Source: Brevundimonas sp. | GTDB taxonomy: Bacteria > Pseudomonadota > Alphaproteobacteria > Caulobacterales > Caulobacteraceae | DNA: 64,000 nucleotides | Reading direction: 5' to 3' | NCBI RefSeq assembly: GCF_016742135.1 | Contig: NZ_JACVCG010000003.1 | Coordinates: 369,148-433,147, forward strand | Shown: piece after piece, positions 27,573 to 35,667 of the stretch | Position numbering within the stretch: the stretch's first letter is position 1 | How the letters are laid out: each line of letters opens with the position of its first letter | The notes under the pieces: model-generated | The model's database searches: none | What the model saw: only the letters and a program-made list of their open reading frames with translations | What the model was told of the DNA's origin: nothing | Program-made: the position numbers and the translations under genes

Positions 27573-28234
27573 GCGCGGCCCTGCTACTGCTTCGGCGCGA
27601 AATGGCCCTGTCCTGGAATGGCGGCGGCGGGCCGTTGCTGGCCTGCGGCTTCCTGCTCAGCCTCGCGGTCATCGTGCCGCTGGGCGCCGGTCCGCGCTTG
27701 GATCAGTTGGCGAATTTGGCGCCGGGACTGGTGTGGTTGGCGCTTTCCCTGGCCAGTTTGTTGACGCTGGAGCGGCTGTTCGAACGCGACTTCGAGGACG
27801 GCACGCTCGACCTCCTGGCGCTCGGGCCCCTGCCGGACGAGGGCATGTTTGCGGTGAAGGCGCTGGCGCACTGGCTGACCCTCGGCCTGCCGCTAGCCGC
27901 CATGACCCTGCCCGTGGGGATCAGCCTCGGTCTCGCCCCGGCCCAGCTGCCTTTGCTGGCCCTGACGGCAGCTGTCGGGGCTCTGGCCTTTTCCGCGACC
28001 GGGGCGCTGGGGGCGGCGTTGGCCATCGGCGCGCGCAAGGGCGGACTGCTGATCGCGGTGATCGTCCTGCCGCTGTTCCTGCCGCCTGTCATCTTCGGGG
28101 CCGGGGCGCTGGTCGCCCAGGCGGAGGGCCGCTCGCCCGCCCCGGCGCTCGCCCTGCTGTTCGCCTGTGCGCTGGTGGCCTTGGTGATCGGCGTGCTGGC
28201 CGGGGCCGCCGGCCTCAGGGGCAGCCGCACATGA
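27569..28234 (+). CDS. ccmB: Haem exporter permease CcmB
   Basis: 221 residues with about six hydrophobic helices. RREMALSWNGGGGPLLACGF, then a long segment LERLFERDFEDGTLDLLALG and PVGISLGLA match CcmB. It forms the membrane part of the CcmAB complex. Four-base overlap with ccmA shows coupling. The C-terminal helix region ends in LRGSR. Confidence 0.94.
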   Translation: MSAALLLLRREMALSWNGGGGPLLACGFLLSLAVIVPLGAGPRLDQLANLAPGLVWLALSLASLLTLERLFERDFEDGTLDLLALGPLPDEGMFAVKALAHWLTLGLPLAAMTLPVGISLGLAPAQLPLLALTAAVGALAFSATGALGAALAIGARKGGLLIAVIVLPLFLPPVIFGAGALVAQAEGRSPAPALALLFACALVALVIGVLAGAAGLRGSRT

Positions 28235-28236
28235 CC

Positions 28237-28267
28237 CGGCAAGCCGCGACATGCGGGCCGCTTGCCG
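28237..28267 (+). repeat. Intercistronic hairpin between ccmB and ccmC
   Basis: CGGCAAGC (28237-28244) pairs perfectly with GCTTGCCG (28260-28267) around a 15-base loop. No T run follows, so this looks like a pausing or mRNA-stability element rather than a terminator. It fills most of the 62-base gap, the only gap inside the ccm operon. Confidence 0.5.
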
Positions 28268-28296
28268 CCCCCCGGTCGTACGGGTAAGCCGCGCCC

Positions 28297-29022
28297 ATGT
28301 TCGGTCTGGCCAATCCCGACAGGTTCATGCGCGTCACCCGCCCGCTGGTCGGCCCCCTGTGGGTCATCGCGGCGGTGCTGCTGACCGTGGGCTCGGTCTG
28401 GGCCTTTCGCGTGCCCGAGGATGCGCTTCAGGGCGACACGGTGCGAATCCTGTTCATTCATGTGCCGGCCGCCAGTCTGGGTCTGGCAGTCTATGCCTCG
28501 CTGGGGCTCAGCTGCCTGTTCTATCTGGTATTCCGGCATTCGCTGGCGGATGCGGCGGCCCGGGCGGCGGTCCTGCCCGGCGCGGCCTTTACCGGTCTGG
28601 CCCTTATCACCGGCGCCCTGTGGGGCCAGCCCATGTGGGGCACCTGGTGGGTCTGGGACGCGCGCCTGACCTCCATGCTGGTGCTGTTCCTGCTCTACAT
28701 CGCCTATGCCGTCCTGCGCGGCGCCTTTGACGACGAGGGTCGGGGTGCCCGCGCCGCGTCCGTTCTGGGGCTGGTCGGCCTGATCAATCTGCCGATCGTG
28801 AAATTCTCGGTCGACTGGTGGAACACCCTGCATCAGCCGGCCTCGCTGTTGCGGGCAGGCGGGACCAGTCTGGACCCCGCCTATCTGTGGCCGCTGCTGA
28901 CCATGATGACCGCATGGCTGTTGCTGTTCCTCGCCGTCTGGCTGACGGCGATCCGCACCGAGGTCGTGCGCCGCCGGGTGCTGGCGATCAGGGCGCGCCG
29001 CGCGAGGGAGGCTCAGGGATGA
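28297..29022 (+). CDS. ccmC: Haem handling protein CcmC
   Basis: 241 residues, six membrane helices. The periplasmic Trp-rich haem motif is visible as WGQPMWGTWWVWDARLTSML, with His residues in IHVPAAS and LHQPASLLR as probable axial ligands. CcmC loads haem onto CcmE. It overlaps ccmD by four bases. Confidence 0.95.
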   Translation: MFGLANPDRFMRVTRPLVGPLWVIAAVLLTVGSVWAFRVPEDALQGDTVRILFIHVPAASLGLAVYASLGLSCLFYLVFRHSLADAAARAAVLPGAAFTGLALITGALWGQPMWGTWWVWDARLTSMLVLFLLYIAYAVLRGAFDDEGRGARAASVLGLVGLINLPIVKFSVDWWNTLHQPASLLRAGGTSLDPAYLWPLLTMMTAWLLLFLAVWLTAIRTEVVRRRVLAIRARRAREAQG

Positions 29023-29171
29023 TCGATCTGGATATGGGCACCTATGGCGCCTTCGTCTGGCCCGCATGGGCGGTGACGGTCGGTGTGCTGGTCGCCGTGG
29101 TGGCCCGCTGCCTGACGCAGTCGCGCCGCTGGAAACGCGAGCTTGAGCGGCTTGAGGACGACGATCAATGA
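29019..29171 (+). CDS. ccmD: Small haem exporter protein CcmD
   Basis: 50 residues, ATG overlapping the ccmC stop (ATGA). A single membrane helix (FVWPAWAVTVGVLVAVVARC) is followed by a positively charged and then Glu/Asp-rich cytoplasmic tail, RRWKRELERLEDDDQ. The layout and position between ccmC and ccmG are typical of CcmD, which is needed for release of holo-CcmE from CcmABC. Confidence 0.9.
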   Translation: MIDLDMGTYGAFVWPAWAVTVGVLVAVVARCLTQSRRWKRELERLEDDDQ

Positions 29172-29716
29172 AGCGCTGGCTGGCTGTCCTTCCCTTGGTG
29201 GTGCTGCTGGGGCTGGCGGTCCTGTTCGGCGTCTGGGCGCTCAACCGCGACCCGGCCTACAAGCCCGACGCCCTGGTCGGCCAGCCGGTTCCCGAGACCG
29301 TCCTGCCCATGCTGACCGGTGCCGTCGCCGGGCCGGGGCAGGTGGATATCAGGACCGCCGGCGTGGGGCGGCCCATGCTGGTCAATATGTTCGCCTCCTG
29401 GTGCGCGCCATGCCGGATCGAACATCCCGTCCTGATGGAGCTGGCGGGTCAGGACATCGCCATCGTCGGCATCGCCTACAAGGACGAGCCCGCCGCCACC
29501 CGCGCGTTTCTGGACGAGCTGGGGGACCCCTTTTCGATGGTACTGGTGGATGCCGAGGGCCTGGCCGGACTTGATCTGGGCATAGCGGGCGTGCCGGAAA
29601 CCTATGCGGTCGACGCCTTTGGCCGGGTGGTGGCCAAGCACACCGGCCCGCTGACCGACGCGGCCGACGTCCGCCGTCTGGTCGACGCCCTCAACGCACC
29701 CGCCGAACGACCGTGA
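29168..29716 (+). CDS. ccmG: Thioredoxin-like thiol-disulfide protein CcmG/DsbE
   Basis: 182 residues, ATG overlapping the ccmD stop by four bases. An N-terminal membrane anchor (residues about 4-24) is followed by a periplasmic thioredoxin fold with WCAPC (C79, C82) and the cis-Pro loop GVPETYAVD. It keeps apocytochrome c thiols reduced for haem ligation. ccmE, ccmF and ccmH do not follow; the next genes are unrelated, so the rest of the pathway must lie elsewhere. Confidence 0.95.
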   Translation: MKRWLAVLPLVVLLGLAVLFGVWALNRDPAYKPDALVGQPVPETVLPMLTGAVAGPGQVDIRTAGVGRPMLVNMFASWCAPCRIEHPVLMELAGQDIAIVGIAYKDEPAATRAFLDELGDPFSMVLVDAEGLAGLDLGIAGVPETYAVDAFGRVVAKHTGPLTDAADVRRLVDALNAPAERP

Positions 29717-29738
29717 TCCACAGCTTTCCCTCCCGGCG

Positions 29739-29768
29739 TTAACGATTTCTGAACCCTGCTCGTTAACC
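29739..29768 (+). promoter_or_regulatory. Possible CtrA-binding region before the small gene at 29777
   Basis: TTAA-N7-TGAA (29739-29753) is one base off the TTAA-N7-TTAA CtrA consensus of Caulobacterales, and a TTAACC half-site follows at 29763-29768, nine bases from the ATG. Two elements this close to a start suit cell-cycle control, but the motif is short and this is a visual match only. Confidence 0.35.
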
Positions 29769-29776
29769 TGTTGGGG

Positions 29777-30013
29777 ATGAGCGACATTCGCCCCTTCACG
29801 CCTGTCAATCTGGCTGTCCAGCCCCCCGCAGGACCTGCGGCGGACGTGCGTCGGGCGCAGGCCGCCTTTTTCAGGCAGGCGTTGGCCCAGGTCGAGACGG
29901 GTCAGCAGATCGTGCCACGGCCCGCCGCCCCCGCGACGGAACCCACACGCAGCGAAGCGCAGGCGGCGGATCGCCCCCTGCGCCCCGGAAGCTATCTGGA
30001 TATCCGGGTTTAG
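29777..30013 (+). CDS. Small conserved-looking protein of unknown function
   Basis: 78 residues, ATG at 29777, giving MSDIRPFTPVNLAVQPP. Mostly hydrophilic, with a likely amphipathic helix (AADVRRAQAAFFRQALAQV), a disordered Pro/Ala-rich middle and an ordered-looking end, RPGSYLDIRV. No signal, no membrane helix. Codon use looks like real genes here. No family recognised; CtrA-like elements sit upstream. Confidence 0.6.
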   Translation: MSDIRPFTPVNLAVQPPAGPAADVRRAQAAFFRQALAQVETGQQIVPRPAAPATEPTRSEAQAADRPLRPGSYLDIRV

Positions 30014-30033
30014 CCCCCGGTTTAGGTCCCGGC

Positions 30034-30396
30034 CTAGCGTTGCACCCAGCGACCGTCGGTCGTGCGGTACCACTGGCCCGAGGTGATGCGGGGCAGAAGC
30101 TGGTTCTCGAACATCACGGCCCCCGCGACCGCCGGTGTCGTGCCGGCCTGGGCGGCGCTGCGGGCATAGGCCTGGCGGCGTCCGGCGTTGATGGCCTGCA
30201 CCGCGTCGTTCAGGGCCGCATCGGAGGAACTGACGCGGAAGCCCAGGTAACCATCGGCCTGCTCGCCGACGATCCCCTCGGCCTTGGCGCGGTCCACCAT
30301 CGCCTTCTGTTCGGCCGACTGGGCAAACGCACCGGTGGCGGCCACACCGAGGGCGGCCACGGCGGCGGTGATGACGAAGAGTTTGCGGAAAGTCAT
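30034..30396 (-). CDS. ydbL: YdbL family (DUF1318) periplasmic protein
   Basis: 120 residues from the second ATG (MTFRKLFVITAAVAALGVAA), which has AAGGG suitably upstream; the ATG at 30423 would overlap the ynbE stop. A Sec signal is cleaved near GAFAQS. The mature part (KAEGIVGEQADGYLGF, then DAVQAINAGRRQAYARSAAQ) is the YdbL/DUF1318 pattern. In E. coli, YdbL works with YdbH and YnbE, probably tuning the YdbH-YnbE intermembrane bridge. All three are consecutive here. Confidence 0.88.
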   Translation of the reverse strand: MTFRKLFVITAAVAALGVAATGAFAQSAEQKAMVDRAKAEGIVGEQADGYLGFRVSSSDAALNDAVQAINAGRRQAYARSAAQAGTTPAVAGAVMFENQLLPRITSGQWYRTTDGRWVQR

Positions 30397-30422
30397 GGTC
30401 GTACCCTTCAGGGCTCGGTTCA

Positions 30423-30620
30423 TCAGAACAGGTTGGGGTTCTCGATCAGCAGCTGTTGCAGCTCCCGATCAAGGCGGACCCGCACGTCGGCGTCGAGCTT
30501 GGCATAGATCTCGATCGGGGCGACTTCCAGACGAATGGTCGGCGTGCACGCGCCCAGGGCCAGCACGGTCGCCGCGACCAGCAGGGCGGGGGCTTTGCGG
30601 TAGGGCAATCTGGGCCTCAT
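30423..30620 (-). CDS. ynbE: YnbE-like outer-membrane lipoprotein
   Basis: 65 residues, lipobox ALGAC after a short signal, then TPTIRLEVAPIEIYAKLDAD and RVRLDRELQQLLIENPNLF, matching the small YnbE family. In E. coli, YnbE sits in the outer membrane and stacks by beta-strand augmentation on YdbH to complete a periplasm-spanning groove for phospholipids. It sits between ydbH and ydbL with 15 and 26 bases on either side. Confidence 0.9.
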   Translation of the reverse strand: MRPRLPYRKAPALLVAATVLALGACTPTIRLEVAPIEIYAKLDADVRVRLDRELQQLLIENPNLF

Positions 30621-30635
30621 GTCCGGAAGTCTCCT

Positions 30636-33600
30636 TCAGTGTCGGAGCCATACAGCCCCAACGGGGGTGAACAGGGTCTGAACGCGCGGATCGGATTCAG
30701 GTTTGGGCTCGGAGGCGGCGTCGGGATCGGCCTCGCCCCGCCGCGCCCGATTGAGCGCCAGGATGTCGGAGACGATCTGATCCAGATTGAAGGTCGTGTC
30801 GAGCGTCAACCGGATGCCGGTATCGGACGGCAGCTCCAGCGGCTGGCCGAGGAAGTCGCGCCGGATCACGTCGAGCAGGCCCAGTCGCAGCTCCCGGCGC
30901 TCGGGCGGGTCGTGCCGGCCCATGATCCGGAACAACACCCCCAGCCGGCCGCCGTCCAGGCTGTCAACGCGGGCCGTCAGGGTGTCAAAGGCCATGTATT
31001 CCATCGCCTGATAGGCCAGGTCCTCGACCACGCCCGGCGGTATCTCCTCGCCTCCGCCTCCGGCTTCAAGACCCGACAGGACCTCGCGCTGGATCGACAG
31101 GCGCCCCGGCTGGACGGCCTCGAGCGCGCCCCCCGAGATGCGGATCTGGCCATCCGGATTGCGAACGAAGGGAATGCGGCCCGAGACCACGGCATCCAGC
31201 TGCACCTTGTCGCCAAAACCCGCACCCGCCACCAGATCGCCCAGCTGCACCCGCTCGAGCAGAACCGTCCCGCCCCAGGCCGCGGCCGGATCCAGCGGAA
31301 TGTCGAACGGCTCGATAGTCACCCGCCCGGCTCCTACCGCCAGCTCCGCACCCGAGACCGACAGTGCCGCCTTGTCCAGGGTGAAGGTCAAACCCAGATC
31401 AGAGACGCCACCCGCAACCTCCAGCGACCGGGCGGTCAGCGACTGGTCCGGGGCCGTGGTCAAGGGGGCCAGACTGGTGAAGTCGATCGTGCCCTCAAGG
31501 CCCCTGACCTGTCCGGCGGGGCTGGAGAACGTCAGGTCGCGAAGCGCCAATCGACCGGTGCTGGTGCCGTCCACGGATGTCCAGCCGATCCTCCCGTCAA
31601 AGCGCGCCGTGCCCGTGACGGGCTCCCCGACCAGGTCGTCGGCCAGCGGCGTCAGGGTCGAGGGCTGCAGACCCCCTTCGACAAAGGTCAGGTCGCGTGT
31701 CGTGATATCGACGCCGCCGTCCCCGGTCAGGCCGTCGTGCACCAGATCCAGTTGCGCCACCTCCATGCCGTTCCGGCTCAGGACAAAGTCTCCGGTCCAC
31801 GATGCACCCCGCATGCGGGCAATGCCCCGTCCGGTCAGGGGATGAAAGCGGATGGGCCGGGTCGCATCCTCGACCCGCGCCCCCTCCACGGTCAGGTCCA
31901 GGGCCAGGCCCTCCGGACGGCCGACGACCTCAAGCGCCCCGTCCAGATCCTCGACCCCCAACGCCAGGAAGGGGGCCCGCCCCGACCCGTCTTCGAGCCG
32001 CCCGTCCACCCGCCAGCCGCCGTCGGCGATCCGGACCAGGGGTGTGCGGCCGGTGGGGCACAGGCCGGTCCTGATGTCGGTGACGTCGTTCTCGCCCAGT
32101 TCCAGCCATTCGGCGGTCATCGCCAGACAGTCGGCGGTGGTGACGGTAACCACCCCGCCCCTGTTCTGCAGACGCCCCTGACCGGCCAGGGTCAATCCAC
32201 GCCCGAGCCCGAAGTCGAGCGACGCGCGGCCTTCGAAGTCAGCCACGAACCCGCCGGAGACCAGGGCCCAGCGCGGAACGGCAATCTCGGCCTCGGGCAG
32301 GCCGCTGCCGCGCGTTGCCGTCAGGCGCATCTGTCCCCCGGGGGCCTGGCCGTCGCGCAGCACCAGCACGGGCGCATCCCCCTCCCGGATCGTCAGCTGT
32401 CCGCCGTTCCGGGGCCGGATCGCGAGAGGCCGCGTCAGGTCCAGCCGCCCCCCTCCGACCCCGGACCGGTAGAGGAAGCCGGGGGCGTCCAGCCGGAACC
32501 CCTCCAGCGCGCCCTTCATCGCCGCCAGTTCCGGCACATCGTCCGGGGCGGGCGTGCCCAGCAGCGGCCAACTGCCCCGCTCAGCCGTCATCTGTCCGCG
32601 GATCGTCAGGGCCCCGTCCGAGACCCAATCCAGGTCGGCTCCACCCGACACACCCGCCAGCCGCAACGTGCCCGAGGTCATCAGCCCCGCGGTTACCCGC
32701 CACGGCCCTGTGATCTCGAATCGGCCCTCGCGGCCCCCGGCAACCAGCCGGGCCGTCGTCAGGTCCAGATCCCGCCCGCCAAGGGCCTCGCTGTCCATGC
32801 GGACCGCCCGTACCCCCACCGGTCCGATGAGGCTCCAGCGGGGCGCCCCTTCCGTCAGGTCGAGGGTCGTGGCCGAAGGCCCCAGAAGGGCGCGCGCCTC
32901 GGCCAGGATCGAGCCCTGCCCTTTCAGCCGCGCGGCCGAAGCGTCCCCCCGCGCCGTACCCTCGAACCGGGGCCGGGTCAGAAGACCGCTGAGCACGCCC
33001 TCGCCCGACAACTCCACGGCCAGTGCTTCGGCTGCCGTATCGCCGCCCGCATAGGTCGCGGCCGTCAGGGTCAGGGCGACCTGCCCGGGTCCGTCCAGTG
33101 TCAGGGGCGTTCCCTCCGGATAAGGTAACACGGCCTCAAGACCGAGCGTCACCTCGCCAGCCGTGCCGTCCGCGCCGCTCAGGCTGTCCGCCCCGGCGGT
33201 CAGTCGAACGGTCGTCCGATCCCCCTGCGTCGCCAGGTCCAGATTCGCGGCCAGACCCCGAATGGACTGGTCGTCCAGCGCCAGATTCGAGGCCGGCATG
33301 CGGGCGGTCAGCCGCACCAGACGGTTGTCCTCGATTCGCGCATCGGCCAGCGCCCGCACAGGCCCATAGGCGGTGGTCAGGCGCAATTCGCCCCGCTCGA
33401 CAAGGATGAGCGGGGACGAGGCCTCGGGCTGCACCGGTCGCCCGGTGAACCGGTCGATCAACGGGTCAAGCCTGCCGAAGCTGAAGCCTCCGTCCGTCCA
33501 GGTGGCGCGCAAGGACGGTGCGACCAGCCGGATTCGGCTCGGCCGGGCGCCGAAGCCGGTCTCTGACCAGGGGCTCGTCAGGCTGTAATCGACCTCGACC

Positions 33601-33929
33601 CGCTCGGCCAGAAAGTCGGGATCGGCGGGGTCGCCGATACGAATGCGCCCGACAAAGCCGTTCAGCTCCAGTCGCTCGACCTCGACCTCGGCGGCGATCC
33701 CCTGCCGGTCCAGCCATCCGACCAGCACCTCGCGCGCCACCATTCGCCGGTTCAGGTAAAGCGCCGCCAGCAGGATCAGCAGGCCGACGATGACGCCGGT
33801 CAGAATGCGCGGCCACGTCCGCCCGTACCCCTTTCTGGCCATTCGAGGGGCGGCGTCTGTCGGTTCAGGCGGGGAGGGCGGCGGGCTCACGAGAGGGCCA
33901 TAGCCTGTCCCTGAACGGGACGCGCCCAT
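30636..33929 (-). CDS. ydbH: YdbH-family AsmA-like intermembrane lipid transport protein
   Basis: 1097 residues. A Pro-rich cytoplasmic start and one inner-membrane helix (LTGVIVGLLILLAALYL, about residues 42-58) are followed by a very long beta-rich periplasmic part with many repeating LTLxGxGxL-like strands, typical of the TamB/YhdP/YdbH bridge proteins. A short helical segment precedes the C-terminal end, where DTTFNLDQIVSDILALN resembles YdbH. An ATG 29 codons inside gives a shorter start, MARKGYGRTW. With ynbE and ydbL directly downstream the identification as YdbH is firm. Role by analogy: phospholipid flow to the outer membrane. Confidence 0.9.
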   Translation of the reverse strand: MGASRSGTGYGPLVSPPPSPPEPTDAAPRMARKGYGRTWPRILTGVIVGLLILLAALYLNRRMVAREVLVGWLDRQGIAAEVEVERLELNGFVGRIRIGDPADPDFLAERVEVDYSLTSPWSETGFGARPSRIRLVAPSLRATWTDGGFSFGRLDPLIDRFTGRPVQPEASSPLILVERGELRLTTAYGPVRALADARIEDNRLVRLTARMPASNLALDDQSIRGLAANLDLATQGDRTTVRLTAGADSLSGADGTAGEVTLGLEAVLPYPEGTPLTLDGPGQVALTLTAATYAGGDTAAEALAVELSGEGVLSGLLTRPRFEGTARGDASAARLKGQGSILAEARALLGPSATTLDLTEGAPRWSLIGPVGVRAVRMDSEALGGRDLDLTTARLVAGGREGRFEITGPWRVTAGLMTSGTLRLAGVSGGADLDWVSDGALTIRGQMTAERGSWPLLGTPAPDDVPELAAMKGALEGFRLDAPGFLYRSGVGGGRLDLTRPLAIRPRNGGQLTIREGDAPVLVLRDGQAPGGQMRLTATRGSGLPEAEIAVPRWALVSGGFVADFEGRASLDFGLGRGLTLAGQGRLQNRGGVVTVTTADCLAMTAEWLELGENDVTDIRTGLCPTGRTPLVRIADGGWRVDGRLEDGSGRAPFLALGVEDLDGALEVVGRPEGLALDLTVEGARVEDATRPIRFHPLTGRGIARMRGASWTGDFVLSRNGMEVAQLDLVHDGLTGDGGVDITTRDLTFVEGGLQPSTLTPLADDLVGEPVTGTARFDGRIGWTSVDGTSTGRLALRDLTFSSPAGQVRGLEGTIDFTSLAPLTTAPDQSLTARSLEVAGGVSDLGLTFTLDKAALSVSGAELAVGAGRVTIEPFDIPLDPAAAWGGTVLLERVQLGDLVAGAGFGDKVQLDAVVSGRIPFVRNPDGQIRISGGALEAVQPGRLSIQREVLSGLEAGGGGEEIPPGVVEDLAYQAMEYMAFDTLTARVDSLDGGRLGVLFRIMGRHDPPERRELRLGLLDVIRRDFLGQPLELPSDTGIRLTLDTTFNLDQIVSDILALNRARRGEADPDAASEPKPESDPRVQTLFTPVGAVWLRH

Positions 33930-34295
33930 CTTTCGACCCGCTCCCGCTCTGGATCAGTGCCCCGGTCGGGGGGTGCGGGGTGTTGCTTCACGACCACTGT
34001 AAAGTTGCCTCAAGAACACAAGAAGGGGCGAGCAGATGTTTCGACAGGGTCATGAAGATCAAAACAAGACTCATTGTCACCGACGGGCATAACTCGAAGC
34101 AGGTGAGTTTGTTCTCCCTGTGTCTAGCTTTGCTACGGAAACAGCCTTTGCCGTTAAGGCTTCGTAACACTTCCGCTTCACATTGGGCCTTTGACGGGCT
34201 ATAGCGAGCCTCCGGTGCCGGAGGGGCGTCTTCGGCGCGGAACTTGCTGGTATCAGATCGGGCGCCGGACGGCGTCGTTGATATGTCGGGAAACG
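33930..34295. other. Divergent intergenic region with a low-GC core
   Basis: 366 bases between ydbH and the M23 peptidase. The middle (about 33990-34190) is clearly richer in A and T than its surroundings. I see no gene I would defend; short frames of 60-74 codons lack any domain or clear ribosome binding site. CCTCCGG-TG-CCGGAGG (34209-34224) is a perfect small hairpin in the leader of the peptidase gene, and TTGACG at 34193 could be a -35. A regulatory RNA cannot be excluded. Confidence 0.4.
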
Positions 34296-35639
34296 ATGGC
34301 TCAATTTGATCCGCGCCGCCAACCGATGCGCCTTGCGCCGCATATCTTTACCGCCTGCGCGGCCCTGGCCGTCGCCATGCTGGCAGGGCGGGTTTACCAA
34401 CCGGTAAGGGCCGAGGTTCCGGTCGCCGCTGTCAGCGCCGAGAATATCTCCGAACTGGAAGCCCAGGCGATCGCCGCCGCCGGAACGCCGGTCGGCATGG
34501 ACGCGCCCGAGGCCATCCCGGTCCAGATCCGCAAGGGCGAAACCTTCGAGCAGGCCGTACGCCGCACCGGTATCCCGGCGGAAGAGGCCCGCGCCGTCAC
34601 CCAGACCATCGCCAACGCCTATGACGTCAACGAGCTTCGTGCCGGCCTGCGGTTTGAAACCGCCATCGCCCAGCCGCGCGGCGGCCGGGGCGGGGCGCGC
34701 CTGATCGGCCTGACCATGCGGACCGGCCCGGCCAGCCAGCTGACCGTGTCGCGCACCTTCGACGGGGCCCTGCGCCTGCGCGCGATCGAGGAAAAGGTCA
34801 CGCATGAGACCGTCGTGGTGCGCAGCGCCGTCAAGGGATCCATCTTTGCGACTGCGCGTCAGTCGGGCGCCAATGCCCAGGTGATCCGCAAGGCGACCCA
34901 GCTGTTTGCGCACAAGTTCGACCTGGATCGTGACATCCGCGCGTCGGACGAATTTGTGCTGGTCTTCAGCCAGACGGTCACCGAAAGCGGTCGTGTCGTC
35001 GAGTCCGGCGAACTGCTTTATGCCGAGCTCAAGGGCCACGTCTTCTATCGCTTCAAGCCGGCCAATTCGGCCGAGGCCCAGTATTTCGACGCCTCGGGCA
35101 AGAATATGCGCTCCACCTTCATGCGCACCCCGCTGGACCGCGCCCGCGTCAGTTCCTCCTACGGCTTCCGACAGCACCCGATCTCCGGCTATCGCCGCAT
35201 GCACCAGGGCATCGACTTCGCCGCGCCGACCGGCACGCCGGTGCTGGCCCCCGCCGACGGCGTGGTCGTCGAGGCACGCCGCTGGGGGGGCTATGGCAAC
35301 TGGCTGCGCATCCGCCACGCCAACGGGCTGGAAACCGGCTATGCCCACTTGTCGCGCTATGGCTCGGGCATCCGCGCCGGGGTTCGGGTTCGCCAGGGTC
35401 AGGTCGTCGCCTATGTCGGCTCGACCGGTGCCTCCACCGGCCCGCACCTCCACTACGAAATCTGGCAGAACGGTCGACGGATCAATCCATCAGGGGTTAA
35501 GACCCAGGAAGGCACCATCCTCGGCGGCGCCGATCTGGCCGCCTTCCGGGCGGAAAAAACCCGCATTGATCGCGTGATCCTGTCCGGCGGTGAACAGCGC
35601 CCGACCACGGCCGGGGGCCTGCGCCGCGTCGGCACCTGA
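34296..35639 (+). CDS. M23 family peptidoglycan metallo-endopeptidase, membrane anchored
   Basis: 447 residues from the ATG giving MAQFDPRRQPMRLAPHIF. A signal-anchor (FTACAALAVAMLAGRVY) is followed by a region with an OapA/LysM-like fold (VQIRKGETFEQAVRRTGIP), and a C-terminal LytM domain. Zinc ligands: HQGIDFAAPTGTPV (H-x3-D) and HLHYEIW; SSYGFRQHPISGYRRMH and LETGYAHLS are conserved. All catalytic residues are present, so it likely cuts peptide cross-links rather than acting as a degenerate activator. It ends before a convergent hydrolase. Confidence 0.93.
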   Translation: MAQFDPRRQPMRLAPHIFTACAALAVAMLAGRVYQPVRAEVPVAAVSAENISELEAQAIAAAGTPVGMDAPEAIPVQIRKGETFEQAVRRTGIPAEEARAVTQTIANAYDVNELRAGLRFETAIAQPRGGRGGARLIGLTMRTGPASQLTVSRTFDGALRLRAIEEKVTHETVVVRSAVKGSIFATARQSGANAQVIRKATQLFAHKFDLDRDIRASDEFVLVFSQTVTESGRVVESGELLYAELKGHVFYRFKPANSAEAQYFDASGKNMRSTFMRTPLDRARVSSSYGFRQHPISGYRRMHQGIDFAAPTGTPVLAPADGVVVEARRWGGYGNWLRIRHANGLETGYAHLSRYGSGIRAGVRVRQGQVVAYVGSTGASTGPHLHYEIWQNGRRINPSGVKTQEGTILGGADLAAFRAEKTRIDRVILSGGEQRPTTAGGLRRVGT

Positions 35640-35667
35640 TCCCGGGCGGCTTCGTCCCTCCGGACAT

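Noticed and set aside
30456..33128. Long plus-strand open frame opposite ydbH
   Set aside because: Antisense artefact, rich in Gln, Arg, Gly and Pro; ydbH has clear family features and operon context.
33980..34204. 74-codon open frame in the low-GC region before the M23 peptidase
   Set aside because: No ribosome binding site, no domain, and an opposing 60-codon frame of equal quality; not supported as a gene.
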